Shown piece after piece: positions 1 through 7,737 of a stretch of 24,723 bases of DNA. The stretch comes from JAHFUI01 sp041485905. GTDB taxonomy: Bacteria; Acidobacteriota; Vicinamibacteria; Vicinamibacterales; CAVVIG01. The stretch spans positions 1 to 24,723 of the forward strand of contig JBGPKK010000059.1 in NCBI GenBank assembly GCA_041485905.1, read 5' to 3'. Each line of letters starts with the position of its first letter. Within the stretch, counting starts at the first letter, position 1. Position numbers and translations under genes: made by a program. The notes beneath the pieces are model-generated. The model worked only from the letters and a program-made list of their open reading frames with translations. It did no database searches and was not told the origin of the DNA.

Positions 1-656
1 AATCCGCCGAAGCCACCCCCGCCGCCTCCGCCGCCACGACCCCAGTCGGCGACCGAGTCACCCTGCAGCGTCCGCCCGCCGCCCGGCGGGCGCGCGGCGC
101 CGTCCCTCGACTCAGCCCGGGACGGCCCTGAGCTTGTCGTCTCTCGACTCGGCTCGGGACGACCCTGAGGCTCTCGAAGGGTCGAAGGGCCAAAACGGAG
201 CAGCCGCATCTGCTGGCCGGCATCGGTTTCGATCTTCAGCGTGTTGTCGTCTTCCCAGGTGATGTGAAGCCGCCCCGGCAGACGCATGAGCGCAGGGGCG
301 CCGTACGCCTCGCACGCGCCGTCCTTCGACGGATCCCAGGCGTCGGCGATCCGGCGCGCCTCGGCATTGAGCGGCACGCTCTGATAATCGCCTTTCGCGG
401 GCGTCACCATCCGATAGCGCCAGTCTTCGGTCACCACCGACACCCAATAGCCGGTGAGATCGACCGGCGCCCCCGCGCGCGCGGTGGGCGGCGGGCCGCC
501 GCGGCCTCGACCTCCCTGTGCGGTGACGTCGGTGCCAAGCGCGAGAACGTATATCCCGAGAATCGTGGAGCAGGCGATCGCAGGGCCAAAGCCCCGCGCG
601 ACACAGGCAGGTGTTTTCATCCGCGCCACACCGGTGAGTGCTTTCATGCGCGTCAT
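1..656 (-). CDS. Exported protein of the 'DLTGYW' family, 3' end beyond the window
   Basis: The reverse-strand frame from the ATG at 656 stays open to base 1, so the gene is partial (218 codons visible). It starts inside the stop codon of the MBL gene upstream (ATGA overlap), so translation is probably coupled. An ATG at 647, 8 nt after AGAGGA, is an equally good start. The N-terminus has a long hydrophobic signal peptide ending near DVTAQG, then a Gly/Pro/Arg-rich stretch, then VDLTGYWVSVVTEDWRYRM, the domain start seen in several exported proteins of this window. A second conserved block follows (LPGRLHITWEDDNTLKIET). After RLLRFG the frame runs through a tandem palindromic repeat, then resumes as RTLQGDSVADW and a Gly-rich run. 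Function is unknown; it is probably periplasmic. Confidence 0.75.
   Translation of the reverse strand, partial: MTRMKALTGVARMKTPACVARGFGPAIACSTILGIYVLALGTDVTAQGGRGRGGPPPTARAGAPVDLTGYWVSVVTEDWRYRMVTPAKGDYQSVPLNAEARRIADAWDPSKDGACEAYGAPALMRLPGRLHITWEDDNTLKIETDAGQQMRLLRFGPSTLREPQGRPEPSRETTSSGPSRAESRDGAARPPGGGRTLQGDSVADWGRGGGGGGGGFGG
104..190. repeat. Tandem REP-like palindromic repeat inside a coding region
   Basis: Two 27-nt units, 106-132 and 143-169, match at 24 of 27 positions with a 37-nt period. Each contains CTCGACTC, CGGGACG and CCCTGAG. The second unit is followed by CTCTCGAAGGGTCGAAGGGC. Words such as CCCTGAGCTTGTCG and TCGAAGGGC resemble short interspersed palindromes common between genes in GC-rich bacteria. 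Here they lie within an open reading frame and keep it open, adding an Arg/Ser/Glu/Pro-rich stretch with no domain character. Confidence 0.7.
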
Positions 657-1687
657 CCTCTATTCTTCCTACTCAAATCGCGGTAGATCGTCTCGATGAA
701 CATCGCGGTCGTCCAGAAACCGGAGTCGGTGCCATAGCGCGGATCGAAGTCGAGCGTCGGCTTGGCCGCCTTGATCTGATCCAGCGTCATGCCCTTCTTG
801 ATCATGTACTGGATGCGGTCGCGGATGATGGTGACCATGTCCCGGTACTCGATGACATCCTGCTCGTCGCAGAGCCGCCCGTGCCCCGGGATGATCATGG
901 TGCCGCCTTCCTGCACCTTGAGATCCGGAACGGCGATGTCGATGATGCGGTTCAGCGCACTGACGATGCCGTTGATGGTGCCGCCTCGGGCCGAATCGAT
1001 GAACGGATACATCGTGGTCGTGAACACGTCGCCGGTCGCGATCACATCCGACCGCCGGAAGAACACCATGCTGTCGCCGTCGGTGTGGGCAGCGGGCGGG
1101 TGAATGATCTGAATCGCCTCGCCATTGAAAAACACTTCCGTTTCGTCCTCGAAGTAGGTCTCGTTCGGCCACAATCCGGGAGCCTTCCCCTCGGGGCCGT
1201 TCACGACCATCCGCTTGAGCACGTTTTCGTGGGCGATGATCGTCGTCTGCGCGCCTGTGTTGCCGCCGAGACCGCCCTCGATCGGCGATCGGTCCGGTCT
1301 GGTCGGGCCGGCCTTGGCGAGGTTCTCGTTGCCGCCGATGTGATCGTCGTGTACGTGGGTGTTGATGATGTAGTGAATCGGCTTGGGCGAGATCGTGCGG
1401 ATTGCGGCGAGGAGCTTGTCGCTGACCTGCGCGTATTGCGTATCGACCACAACGACGCCGCCCTCACCCGCCTGCACGGTGGTGTTACCGCCGGCGCCCA
1501 CAACCATGTAGACGTTCCCCTGAACGTGCAGGACCTGCATCTGCACGTTATTGAAGTTTGGGTCGACGTTTTGCTGCCCGGCGGTCTGGGCCGGCGCAGT
1601 CGTCGGTCGCGCCTGTCCGGACACGCCGCGCGCCAGACCACCCGCGAGGAGGACCGATACCGCGAGCGTCACGATTCTCGTCGTCAT
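653..1687 (-). CDS. Exported MBL-fold metallo-hydrolase
   Basis: This 344-residue protein has a signal peptide (about residues 1-25, cleavage likely after GVSGQA), so it should act outside the cytoplasm. The MBL core follows. The zinc motif HVHDDH is at residues 111-116, after the typical strand IHYIINT. Further likely ligands are His201 (in HTDGD), Asp220 (in ATGD) and His269 (in IPGHGR). The complete ligand set argues for an active hydrolase. Nothing shows the substrate; the family includes lactonases, thioesterases and beta-lactamases. The start ATG directly abuts the TAG stop of the upstream gene and its own stop overlaps the next start, so it is the middle of a tight operon. Fold is confident, reaction is not. 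Confidence 0.88.
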   Translation of the reverse strand: MTTRIVTLAVSVLLAGGLARGVSGQARPTTAPAQTAGQQNVDPNFNNVQMQVLHVQGNVYMVVGAGGNTTVQAGEGGVVVVDTQYAQVSDKLLAAIRTISPKPIHYIINTHVHDDHIGGNENLAKAGPTRPDRSPIEGGLGGNTGAQTTIIAHENVLKRMVVNGPEGKAPGLWPNETYFEDETEVFFNGEAIQIIHPPAAHTDGDSMVFFRRSDVIATGDVFTTTMYPFIDSARGGTINGIVSALNRIIDIAVPDLKVQEGGTMIIPGHGRLCDEQDVIEYRDMVTIIRDRIQYMIKKGMTLDQIKAAKPTLDFDPRYGTDSGFWTTAMFIETIYRDLSRKNRG

Positions 1688-2545
1688 CTACTTGGCCTGC
1701 TTCATCTTGTCGATGAACTCGGGATACATGGTCTCCGCGCCGCCCCTGATGGCAATCTCAGGCAGCTTGTACCGATCCCTGAACTCTTTCGGGAACGTGT
1801 TCTCGCCGAGCTGATACGCCGGCACGGCACCCTTCGGACGGTTCGCGACTTCGACGACCGGATGACACTCATACAGCCAGTTGTTCGGGGGCAGGCTCCG
1901 TCCGGCCAGCACGAAGTCTTCGCTCTTGACCAGCGGCTCGGTGAGATAGACCGGATCTTTGGTGATGCTGATGCGCGTCATCGTGTCGCCGTTGCGCACG
2001 AAGTGCTCCGTCAGCGTCGCCTTGTCGCTCATGGGCAGACCGTTGCGGCGAATCCAGCCCTGCTTGATGTGCGTCGTCGCGACCGTCAACATGTCGCCTT
2101 CCCACCGGCCGGTCGAAAAACCCTTCCACGTGTGCGCGGCGATCTCGGGGGGATGCGGACGGCCGTCCATGTAGATCGTCCGCGTCTGATCGTAGGTGCT
2201 GATGTGGTGCTTGATGGCGACGAGCTCCTGGGTATCGGGATCCCGATCTTCCCAGATGCGCAGGTTCAGCGGGCCGCGGTAGATATACGGCGACACGTGC
2301 ACCCGGCACTGTTCTTCCGGCAGCGTGATCCGCGACGGATCCCAGCTGTCGGCAAACTGCCGCGCGGACGCGTTGATGGGCAGACCGAGATAGTCTCCCA
2401 GCTCGGGGCCCGGAATCCGCTCCGGGAAGTCCTCATGGAGCCGTGCCCCCCAGGTCCCCGTGAAATCGGCCTGAGCGACGGCCGGCGTACTGGCCATCGC
2501 CAGCAACAGCAGGCCACCGCCGATTCTTGCGCCCACGCTGCTCAT
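1688..2545 (-). CDS. Exported 'DFTGTW' family protein, function unknown
   Basis: This 285-residue protein has a clear signal peptide ending at AVAQA and then ADFTGTWGARLHEDF. AGGGGA lies 6 nt before the ATG. The C-terminal half carries the pattern shared with other exported proteins here: TRTIYMDGRPHPP, GRWEGDMLTVATTHI, LTEHFVRNGDTMTRI and DPVYLTEPL. These correspond to the DGR, W-GDTLVVET, TERFRR and YTKP blocks of the paralogs further right. There are no recognisable catalytic residues. It follows the histidine kinase after 19 nt and abuts the MBL gene. It is more diverged than the three close paralogs at 13728-19352. Confidence 0.82.
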   Translation of the reverse strand: MSSVGARIGGGLLLLAMASTPAVAQADFTGTWGARLHEDFPERIPGPELGDYLGLPINASARQFADSWDPSRITLPEEQCRVHVSPYIYRGPLNLRIWEDRDPDTQELVAIKHHISTYDQTRTIYMDGRPHPPEIAAHTWKGFSTGRWEGDMLTVATTHIKQGWIRRNGLPMSDKATLTEHFVRNGDTMTRISITKDPVYLTEPLVKSEDFVLAGRSLPPNNWLYECHPVVEVANRPKGAVPAYQLGENTFPKEFRDRYKLPEIAIRGGAETMYPEFIDKMKQAK

Positions 2546-2564
2546 ATATTCCCCTCCGAATCTG

Positions 2565-3998
2565 TCACATTGTACGTGCGAACGACGGCGCTGGGCGCGG
2601 CAGCGTAATGCGAAAGGTGCTGCCGGTGCCGTGCGTATTCTCCAGACTGAGCTGACCGCCGTTCACCTCGACGGCCCATTTGGCGATGGCGAGGCCGAGG
2701 CCGGAGCCGCCGATGTCGTCCGACCGCTGATTCCCGCCGCGGTCGTAGCGGTCGAAAATGCGCGTTCGCACCTCGGGAATGATGCCCGGGCCGGTGTCGA
2801 TCACATCGATCGACGGACCCGACGGCGTGTCAGCCACGTGGATGCGGATCTCACCGCCGGCGGGCGTGTATTTGATCGCGTTGTCCACCAGGTTGATCAG
2901 CGACTGCCGCAGGACGAGCCGATCGCCGACGCCGCGCGGCGTCCCGTCGCTCTCGACGGTCAGCGACTGCCGCTTTTCTTCCGCGAGGACACCGAGATAG
3001 TTGACGACATCCTCAGCCAGCTCGCGCAGATCGACGACCTCGACCGAGAGCTTCGACGGCCCACTCTCGGCGCGTGAGAGCGTCAAAAGACGATCGACGA
3101 GCCCCGAGAGACGATCGACCTCCTCGAGCATGCTGCCGATAATCGCGCGGTACGCCGCCTCGTCGCGGTGCTCCCGCAAGCCGACTTCACCGACGCTTCG
3201 AATGGCCGTCAGCGGCGTCCGCAGCTCGTGCGAGACATCGCCGGTGAACCGCCGCATCTGTTCGAACGACGCCTCCAGGCGGCCCAGGGTCTCGTTGAAC
3301 ACGGTCGCGAGCCGTCCCATTTCGTTGTCGGGGTTGTGGACCGGCAGCCGATCGCTCAGGCGTTCGGCGGTAATGGTACGGGCGCGATCGGTCATCCGCT
3401 CGACGGGCGCCAGTGCCCGCCTCGCGAGCGTGTACCCGCCGAGACCCGCCGCCGCCACGCCGAGCGGCAGCCCGAGGACGAGGATGAGCGCCAGCTCGTT
3501 GAGCTGTTGGCGCATCGGCGCCTCGCTGCGCGCGATCTGGATGACGACCGGCATGGCGGCGGGATCTTTCGAGCGAATCTTCCCGCTGTTGCTGAGGATG
3601 CGGACCGGCACGGTGTCGGTCGCGACCGTCGCGATACTGTCGTCCTTCTGCATGGCCTGCCTGGCGAGCGCCGCGCTCTCGGGAACCGGACGGCGCCTGG
3701 CTTCAGAACTTTGATAGAGCAGCTGGCCATCGTGGCTCCAGACCTGCAGCCACGGGCGATCCTCGTCGCCGAAACCGTCGGGTTCGAACCAGGTAACGCT
3801 GCCGTCGGGTCGCTGATCGACCAGTGCCGCTTCCCACTGAAAATCGCCGCGCAGACGCTGATTCAGCGAATCCGACAGTCCGCGGCTGACCGACACAAAC
3901 ACCGCGGCCGCGTACACCGCGAGCACGACGATCATGGCCGCGACGTACCAGAGCGTCAGCTGCACGCGGACGCTGTGCGAGCGCCACCAGCGGGTCAT
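2565..3998 (-). CDS. Sensor histidine kinase, HAMP-containing
   Basis: This 477-residue membrane kinase should autophosphorylate on His and pass phosphate to the regulator encoded just upstream. TM1 is about residues 13-36, a periplasmic sensor region 37-165 and TM2 about 167-190, followed by HAMP (about 190-243). The H-box FTGDVSHELRTPLTAIRS contains His257. The ATPase domain shows the N-box (LRQSLINLVDNAIKYTP), G1 (VIDTGPGI) and G2 (GGSGLGLAIAKW). The frame opens further upstream, but only by running through the regulator gene in another frame, so the ATG at 3998, 13 nt after the regulator's stop, is chosen. The layout resembles CusS-type metal and envelope sensors; the signal is not evident. 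Confidence 0.93.
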   Translation of the reverse strand: MTRWWRSHSVRVQLTLWYVAAMIVVLAVYAAAVFVSVSRGLSDSLNQRLRGDFQWEAALVDQRPDGSVTWFEPDGFGDEDRPWLQVWSHDGQLLYQSSEARRRPVPESAALARQAMQKDDSIATVATDTVPVRILSNSGKIRSKDPAAMPVVIQIARSEAPMRQQLNELALILVLGLPLGVAAAGLGGYTLARRALAPVERMTDRARTITAERLSDRLPVHNPDNEMGRLATVFNETLGRLEASFEQMRRFTGDVSHELRTPLTAIRSVGEVGLREHRDEAAYRAIIGSMLEEVDRLSGLVDRLLTLSRAESGPSKLSVEVVDLRELAEDVVNYLGVLAEEKRQSLTVESDGTPRGVGDRLVLRQSLINLVDNAIKYTPAGGEIRIHVADTPSGPSIDVIDTGPGIIPEVRTRIFDRYDRGGNQRSDDIGGSGLGLAIAKWAVEVNGGQLSLENTHGTGSTFRITLPRPAPSFARTM

Positions 3999-4011
3999 GA
4001 CGTCATTGGCT

Positions 4012-4716
4012 TCATGGCTCGCCCTCGCGCAGCATGAACCCCACGCCGCGGACGGTGTGAATGAGCTTGATCGGCTGGTCGAGATCGACTTTGCGGCGCA
4101 GCCGCGCGATGTGGACGTCGATGACGTTGTCGAGCGAGGTGGAGCGCGCGGTTTCCTTCCACACGTCGCGCGCCAGGGTTCCGCGCGACACCGTCTGGCC
4201 CTGATGCCGCAGCAGGTACTCAATCAGCTCGAATTCGCGAACCGTGAGCTCGACGGTGCGGCCGCCGCGCGTGACTTTTCGCGTGACGATGTCGATTTCC
4301 AGATCGCCGACGCGCAGCCGCAGCGGCTCGGTGACCCTCCCGCGGCGCAACAGCGCCCGCAGCCGCGCCAGCACCTCCGCAAAGGCGAACGGCTTGACCA
4401 GATAATCGTCGGCGCCGCTGTCCAGGCCGGTCACGCGATCCTCGAGCGTGTCGCGGGCGGTAAGCACGAGCACGGGCGTCTTGTCGCCGCGCTGACGGAG
4501 GGTTCTGAGAATCTGCAGGCCATCGCGGCCCGGCAGCATGAGATCCAGGAGGATGACGTCGAACGCCTCGGTATTCAGGCGAAAAAACGCGCCTTCGCCC
4601 GTGTGCTCGACCGTCACATCGTAGCCTTCACCGTCCAGGCCCTCCCGAAGGGCGTTGGCGACCTTCTGTTCGTCTTCGACGACGAGAATCCGCGTCGGCA
4701 CGTTCGTCGTGGACAT
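4012..4716 (-). CDS. OmpR/PhoB-family response regulator
   Basis: This 234-residue DNA-binding regulator has a receiver domain at residues 8-120. The acidic pair is in VVEDE, the phosphoacceptor is Asp58 (LLDLMLPGRDG), Thr is in VLTARD and Lys108 is in DDYLVKPF. A winged-helix domain follows, with the hallmark ELTVREFELIEYLLRHQGQ, VIDVHIARLRRKVD and IHTVRGVGFML. A longer frame goes up to 4836 but its extra 40 residues have no receiver character, so the ATG at 4716 is used. It opens the operon with the kinase and three exported-protein genes, which are candidate targets and cargo of the same signalling unit. Confidence 0.93.
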   Translation of the reverse strand: MSTTNVPTRILVVEDEQKVANALREGLDGEGYDVTVEHTGEGAFFRLNTEAFDVILLDLMLPGRDGLQILRTLRQRGDKTPVLVLTARDTLEDRVTGLDSGADDYLVKPFAFAEVLARLRALLRRGRVTEPLRLRVGDLEIDIVTRKVTRGGRTVELTVREFELIEYLLRHQGQTVSRGTLARDVWKETARSTSLDNVIDVHIARLRRKVDLDQPIKLIHTVRGVGFMLREGEP

Positions 4717-4846
4717 CCTGATCGGACCGTCGAGGGCAGCATCTGTTGCAGAAGTTCTAGTCGATCCCCATCGTAATCCTCCCGGAAACCGGCGTCCACG
4801 CCGGAGGACCCTGCAGGACGGGCTGCAGAGCATCATTCATCCGTGG

Positions 4847-4852
4847 GACAAT
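4847..4852 (+). promoter_or_regulatory. Possible -10 element for a near-leaderless transcript
   Basis: GACAAT ends 6 nt before the ATG of the cold-shock gene, which would put the transcription start at or next to the start codon. No good ribosome binding site lies at normal distance (only GGGA, 10 nt away). No convincing -35 hexamer is visible, so this is tentative. Confidence 0.25.
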
Positions 4853-4858
4853 AAGCTG

Positions 4859-5071
4859 ATGACCGGTCGGATTAAAAGCGTCGTGCGCGGGCAGGGTATC
4901 GGCTACATTCGCGACGATCTGGGTCGCGACGTGTTCTTCCATAAGGGCGACGTGGTGAACAAGGCCTACAACGATCTGCAGATCGGCACCCCGGTGAAGT
5001 TCGACGTGATCGAGGATGCGGTGAGCGGCGCGCGCGCGCAGCGCATCCGGCCGACGAGGCGCGCGAAATAG
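4859..5071 (+). CDS. Cold-shock domain protein
   Basis: This 70-residue protein fits the size of CspA-type single-strand nucleic acid binders. The OB fold begins TGRIKSVVRGQGIGYI, with an RNP1-like motif at GIGYI (13-17) and RNP2 at DVFFHK (24-29). The second half (GTPVKFDVIEDAVSGARAQRI) matches the closing strands. The usual aromatic in the first strand (Trp in K-W-F) is replaced by a Ser-Val-Val stretch and one RNP1 Phe by Ile, so it is an atypical member. The frame extends upstream without domain content, so the ATG at 4859 is used. It is divergent from the response regulator and convergent with the radical SAM gene, with 7 nt between stops. Confidence 0.85.
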   Translation: MTGRIKSVVRGQGIGYIRDDLGRDVFFHKGDVVNKAYNDLQIGTPVKFDVIEDAVSGARAQRIRPTRRAK

Positions 5072-5078
5072 AGCGCGC

Positions 5079-6662
5079 TTACGCCCAGGTCGGTTGTTCG
5101 ATGTCGGGGCCCGGCATCGCCAGATCAGGCATCGGCGGCGCGAGAAACATCCGCCGGGCCGCAATCCCCATCCATCTGGCCCACCGGGCAGATCGCGCGA
5201 CGCGTGCGCTGTCGGTCGCGATGCCGGTGTTGGCGTACATCTGGCGATACAGCTTCGAGACGAGCACAAAGGCCACTCGCGCTCGAACCGACTCGACGAC
5301 CCGCGATCGCTCCCACAGGTGGCGCCAGCCGTAGAACCGGTCCCACGCGCCCTGCGTCCGGACACGAATTTCTTCCAGCGAGAGCGTCGGGTGCGGCGTG
5401 AACAGTTTCGGCCGATTCTGCTCGGGGATCAGCCAGTAGCGGGTGATCGGCACGCCATCGACGAGCGTCTGGCTGCGGCCCTCTTCCGACGCCCACTTGT
5501 CGAAGTCCACCGTGCCCGGAAACGGCGTCAGCAGCACGAACTGCGCGAAGGTGAGGTCGGCCTGCTCCGCCAGCGCGACGGTGGCGTCGAAGGTGTCCTG
5601 CCGGTCGCTGGGGAGTCCGAAGATGAAGGATCCCAGAACGTGCACGCCGTGCTTCCGGAAGGTCTTGAGGCGCGCGACCAGCTCGTCGCCGTACAGGTTG
5701 AAGCCCTTGTAGACATCTTTCAGGCCCGCAGCCGTGACCGCTTCGACGCCGACCAGCGCGCCTCGAATCTTCGCGCGGCTCATCGCGTCGAGAAACTCGG
5801 GATCCTCGGCTGCCTCCATCGTGATCTGCGTATAGAACACGAGATCGTCAGGCAGCTTCGCCAGCTGCGCCATGAGATCGAACCGCTCCTGGCGCAGCGC
5901 CTCCAATTCGTGAAGGCGGGTTGGATCCGAGCGACGGCGCGCCGCCGCCAGATCGTCGAAGGTGACAGGATAGAAGTTGTCGTCGGCGAGCGCGATGAAC
6001 CGGAAGCCGCGGCGCCGCAGTTCCACGATCTCGCGCACGACCGGATCGGCGCCGCGCTGCCGTGGTTCCTGGCCGTCGGTGCGCCAGACCGAACAGAACG
6101 AGCAGTGCTTCGGGCAGCCTCGCACGGTCTGCACCGACGCCCACATGTACCGGCCTTCGGGGAGCAAATCCCAGCGCGCGGGCAGAAACTGTTCTCCTGC
6201 GAGACGCCCGCCGTCGTACGTGTGGGACGGATGGCCCGCGAAACAGGCTTCAACGACCTCGGGCCAGATCATGTCGCCGTCGCCCTTCACCACCGTGTGC
6301 GCCGCGCCAAACTCGTGCGCCTCGTCGGGAAACAGCGTCGCGTGGATGCCGCCGTATACGACCCACGCCCCGCGCTCGCGGGCCACGCGGCCGATTTCGT
6401 AGCCCCGCCGCGCGTTGCCGGTATGGATGCCGATGCCGACGACGTCGCCCGACGCGATGACCGTCGGATCGATCTGCTCGAGCGTCTCGTCGACGATATT
6501 GGGATCGCCCCAGCGCGACCCGGTCGCCGCCGCCAACACGTACAGCCAGCGTGGCGTGATCACGGCGACGCCGAAGGAAACACTACTGGGATTGATCAGA
6601 TGGACGCGCGAACCCACAGGCACCTCGTGGAATTTCCTCGAAGGCTGTCGGGCCGTGCTCAC
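5079..6662 (-). CDS. B12-binding-type radical SAM protein
   Basis: This 527-residue protein has an N-terminal Rossmann-like domain (about 18-140: RVHLINPSS, VVGIGIHTGNARRGYEIG, WVVYGGIHATLFPDE, VVKGDGD) of the kind that binds cobalamin. The usual DxHxxG cobalamin motif is not obvious. A radical SAM domain follows, with the 4Fe-4S motif CPKHCSFC at Cys183, Cys187 and Cys190. Later blocks include FIALADDNF, GALVGVEAV and LGSFIFGLPSD. The family modifies lipids, hopanoids, tetrapyrroles or peptides by radical methylation and related chemistry; no substrate can be read. The first start after an in-frame TAA is GTG at 6662, with no clear ribosome site. GTG at codon 16-17, preceded by GAGG, is an alternative. 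It stands alone. Confidence 0.88.
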   Translation of the reverse strand: MSTARQPSRKFHEVPVGSRVHLINPSSVSFGVAVITPRWLYVLAAATGSRWGDPNIVDETLEQIDPTVIASGDVVGIGIHTGNARRGYEIGRVARERGAWVVYGGIHATLFPDEAHEFGAAHTVVKGDGDMIWPEVVEACFAGHPSHTYDGGRLAGEQFLPARWDLLPEGRYMWASVQTVRGCPKHCSFCSVWRTDGQEPRQRGADPVVREIVELRRRGFRFIALADDNFYPVTFDDLAAARRRSDPTRLHELEALRQERFDLMAQLAKLPDDLVFYTQITMEAAEDPEFLDAMSRAKIRGALVGVEAVTAAGLKDVYKGFNLYGDELVARLKTFRKHGVHVLGSFIFGLPSDRQDTFDATVALAEQADLTFAQFVLLTPFPGTVDFDKWASEEGRSQTLVDGVPITRYWLIPEQNRPKLFTPHPTLSLEEIRVRTQGAWDRFYGWRHLWERSRVVESVRARVAFVLVSKLYRQMYANTGIATDSARVARSARWARWMGIAARRMFLAPPMPDLAMPGPDIEQPTWA

Positions 6663-6700
6663 ACGGCTGGCACGAGCAGTCTCAAAGGAGTGACCTTAGC

Positions 6701-6735
6701 ACTATACACGGGATCTGTCTGTACGAGTTTGTACA
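6701..6735 (-). promoter_or_regulatory. Putative promoter and palindrome upstream of the radical SAM gene
   Basis: On the minus strand TATAGT (complement of 6701-6706) is a 5-of-6 match to a -10 box and would give a leader of about 30 nt. Just upstream lies the palindrome TGTAC-N6-GTACA at 6720-6735, at a position suited to an operator. No good -35 box is seen at 17 nt. Confidence 0.3.
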
Positions 6736-6783
6736 ATCACCACGTGCGGAACAGTCGTGTTGTCTATGGGATGCGGCAGTTCA

Positions 6784-6969
6784 CTACACGCGCCGAACCT
6801 TTTCAGCGCCGGGCAGAATCGCATCGGGCGCCCGGCCAATCAAGCCGGCGGCCACCTCGAGTTGAGCGGTGACGATGAGCTTATGCGTGCTGACCACGCG
6901 CGGCGTGCAGCCGCGCATGAGCTGCGCGGCACGAAGTCCCGACATCACAGCGAACTCGAACCCGGTCAT
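6784..6969 (-). CDS. rpoZ: RNA polymerase omega subunit-like protein
   Basis: This 61-residue protein begins MTGFEFAVMSGLRAAQLMRGC and continues PRVVSTHKLIVTAQLEVAAGLI. The pattern FEFxVxxxLRAxQLxRGxxPRV ... HKxxxTAQxEVxxG is that of bacterial omega, which binds the beta' subunit and aids polymerase assembly. Length suits a short omega. The frame extends upstream to a GTG at 7059, but that part has no omega character and the ATG at 6969 places the conserved motif at the N-terminus. The ribosome site is weak (AGG too close). Unusually it does not sit beside gmk or dfp. It may be a divergent or second omega copy. The assignment rests on recognised motif pattern only. Confidence 0.62.
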   Translation of the reverse strand: MTGFEFAVMSGLRAAQLMRGCTPRVVSTHKLIVTAQLEVAAGLIGRAPDAILPGAEKVRRV

Positions 6970-7116
6970 GCCTGGTGGATGATGCAAGTAACGCCCTCGC
7001 CAAAGTGCTTTGCTGAGGGCTGAAGCCACCCGGCTGCAGAAGCTCAAAAAAGCTGACACTCAAGCATACTCGATTTCGACTACGCCGCTCGACTGTCGAC
7101 ACGCCCAGGGGGCGCC

Positions 7117-7341
7117 CTACGTCGGCTCCGTCGGCTCCGTCGGCTCGTCCTCTTCTCCCCACGGCGAGGGTTGCGGCCCGGGCACGATGCCGGCAATATC
7201 GGGATCCTCCCCGTCGCTGCCGGTCGGCGTGCCAGGGCGGAGATTCTTGGCCTGCTGCCGGCGCGCCGCTTTCTGCTGCTGCTTTTCCTGACGCGCTCGT
7301 TCGCGCGCCCGTTTGTTCTGGGTCGGTCTGGATTTCTGCAC
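7117..7341 (-). CDS. Small basic-acidic protein, function unknown
   Basis: This 74-residue protein starts with GTG, with GAGG 4-5 nt upstream. The N-terminal half is a Lys/Arg/Gln-rich predicted helix (RARERARQEKQQQKAARRQQ). The second half is acidic and proline-rich (GSDGEDPDIAGIVPGPQP) and ends in an EPTEPTEPT repeat. The charge split and DPDIAGIVPGPQP look like selected protein rather than a chance frame. A nucleic-acid or ribosome-associated role is possible from the basic helix but not shown. It lies between omega-like and RRM genes on the same strand. Confidence 0.6.
   Translation of the reverse strand: MQKSRPTQNKRARERARQEKQQQKAARRQQAKNLRPGTPTGSDGEDPDIAGIVPGPQPSPWGEEDEPTEPTEPT
7122..7146. 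repeat. 9-nt minisatellite encoding EPT repeats
   Basis: The unit GTCGGCTCC recurs without interruption just before the stop codon of the small protein gene and encodes Glu-Pro-Thr on the minus strand. Length change here would alter only the C-terminal tail. Confidence 0.6.
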
Positions 7342-7422
7342 GGTGCCTCACAATCGCGCGTGACGAAGCCTGGTCGGCCGCGCCACAGTTGTGACAGCGT
7401 TCTTGAGTGATGAGTGAACGTC

Positions 7423-7737
7423 TTACCAGCGCGGCTCGCGGCGCCGCGGTCCGCCGGAACGGCCGCCGCGATCGCCGCCGCCGCCGGCCGGTTTGGGACG
7501 CGCTTCGTTGACGGCGAGCTTGCGGCCGTCGAGCTCCGTCTCGTTCAATTTCTGGATGGCGGTCTGCGCCACCTCGTCCGACTGCATTTCCACGAAGGCA
7601 AACCCGCGCGCGCGGCCGGTCATCTGATCGCGCACGATGTTGACCGAGTCGACCGGTCCGATCGACTGAAACAGTTCCTCGAGCCGACGCTCATCGGTGT
7701 TGAACGAGAGATTGCCGACAAACAGCTTACGACCCAT
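7423..7737 (-). CDS. RRM-domain RNA-binding protein
   Basis: This 104-residue single-RRM protein is of the glycine-rich type found in cyanobacteria and Acidobacteria. RNP2 is LFVGNL (residues 5-10) and RNP1 is RGFAFVEM (44-51), with the aromatic residues for RNA stacking kept. The tail (about 80-104) is Gly/Arg-rich (GGGGDRGGRSGG) and ends RRREPRW, a disordered RNA-binding extension. The start ATG at 7737 has GGAG 7 nt upstream; the longer open frame lacks domain content. A TATACT -10-like box about 120 nt upstream (complement of 7862-7867) would give a long 5' leader, common for cold-regulated RRM genes. Its partner RNAs are unknown. Confidence 0.9.
   Translation of the reverse strand: MGRKLFVGNLSFNTDERRLEELFQSIGPVDSVNIVRDQMTGRARGFAFVEMQSDEVAQTAIQKLNETELDGRKLAVNEARPKPAGGGGDRGGRSGGPRRREPRW

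Noticed and set aside
638..2608. A 656-codon plus-strand open frame
   Set aside because: It is antisense to the MBL and 'DFTGTW' genes, has Arg/His/Asp-rich shadow composition and no domain; the opposite strand has clear motifs and signal peptides.
3999..4223. Longer N-terminus for the histidine kinase
   Set aside because: The added 75 residues are the response regulator gene read in another frame; TM1 begins only after the ATG at 3998.
5094..6872. A 592-codon plus-strand open frame
   Set aside because: It is antisense to the radical SAM gene, which has the CxxxCxxC motif; long shadow frames are expected at this GC content.
7117..7146. CRISPR-like short repeats
   Set aside because: The units are 9 nt, uninterrupted and without spacers; they are a coding minisatellite.
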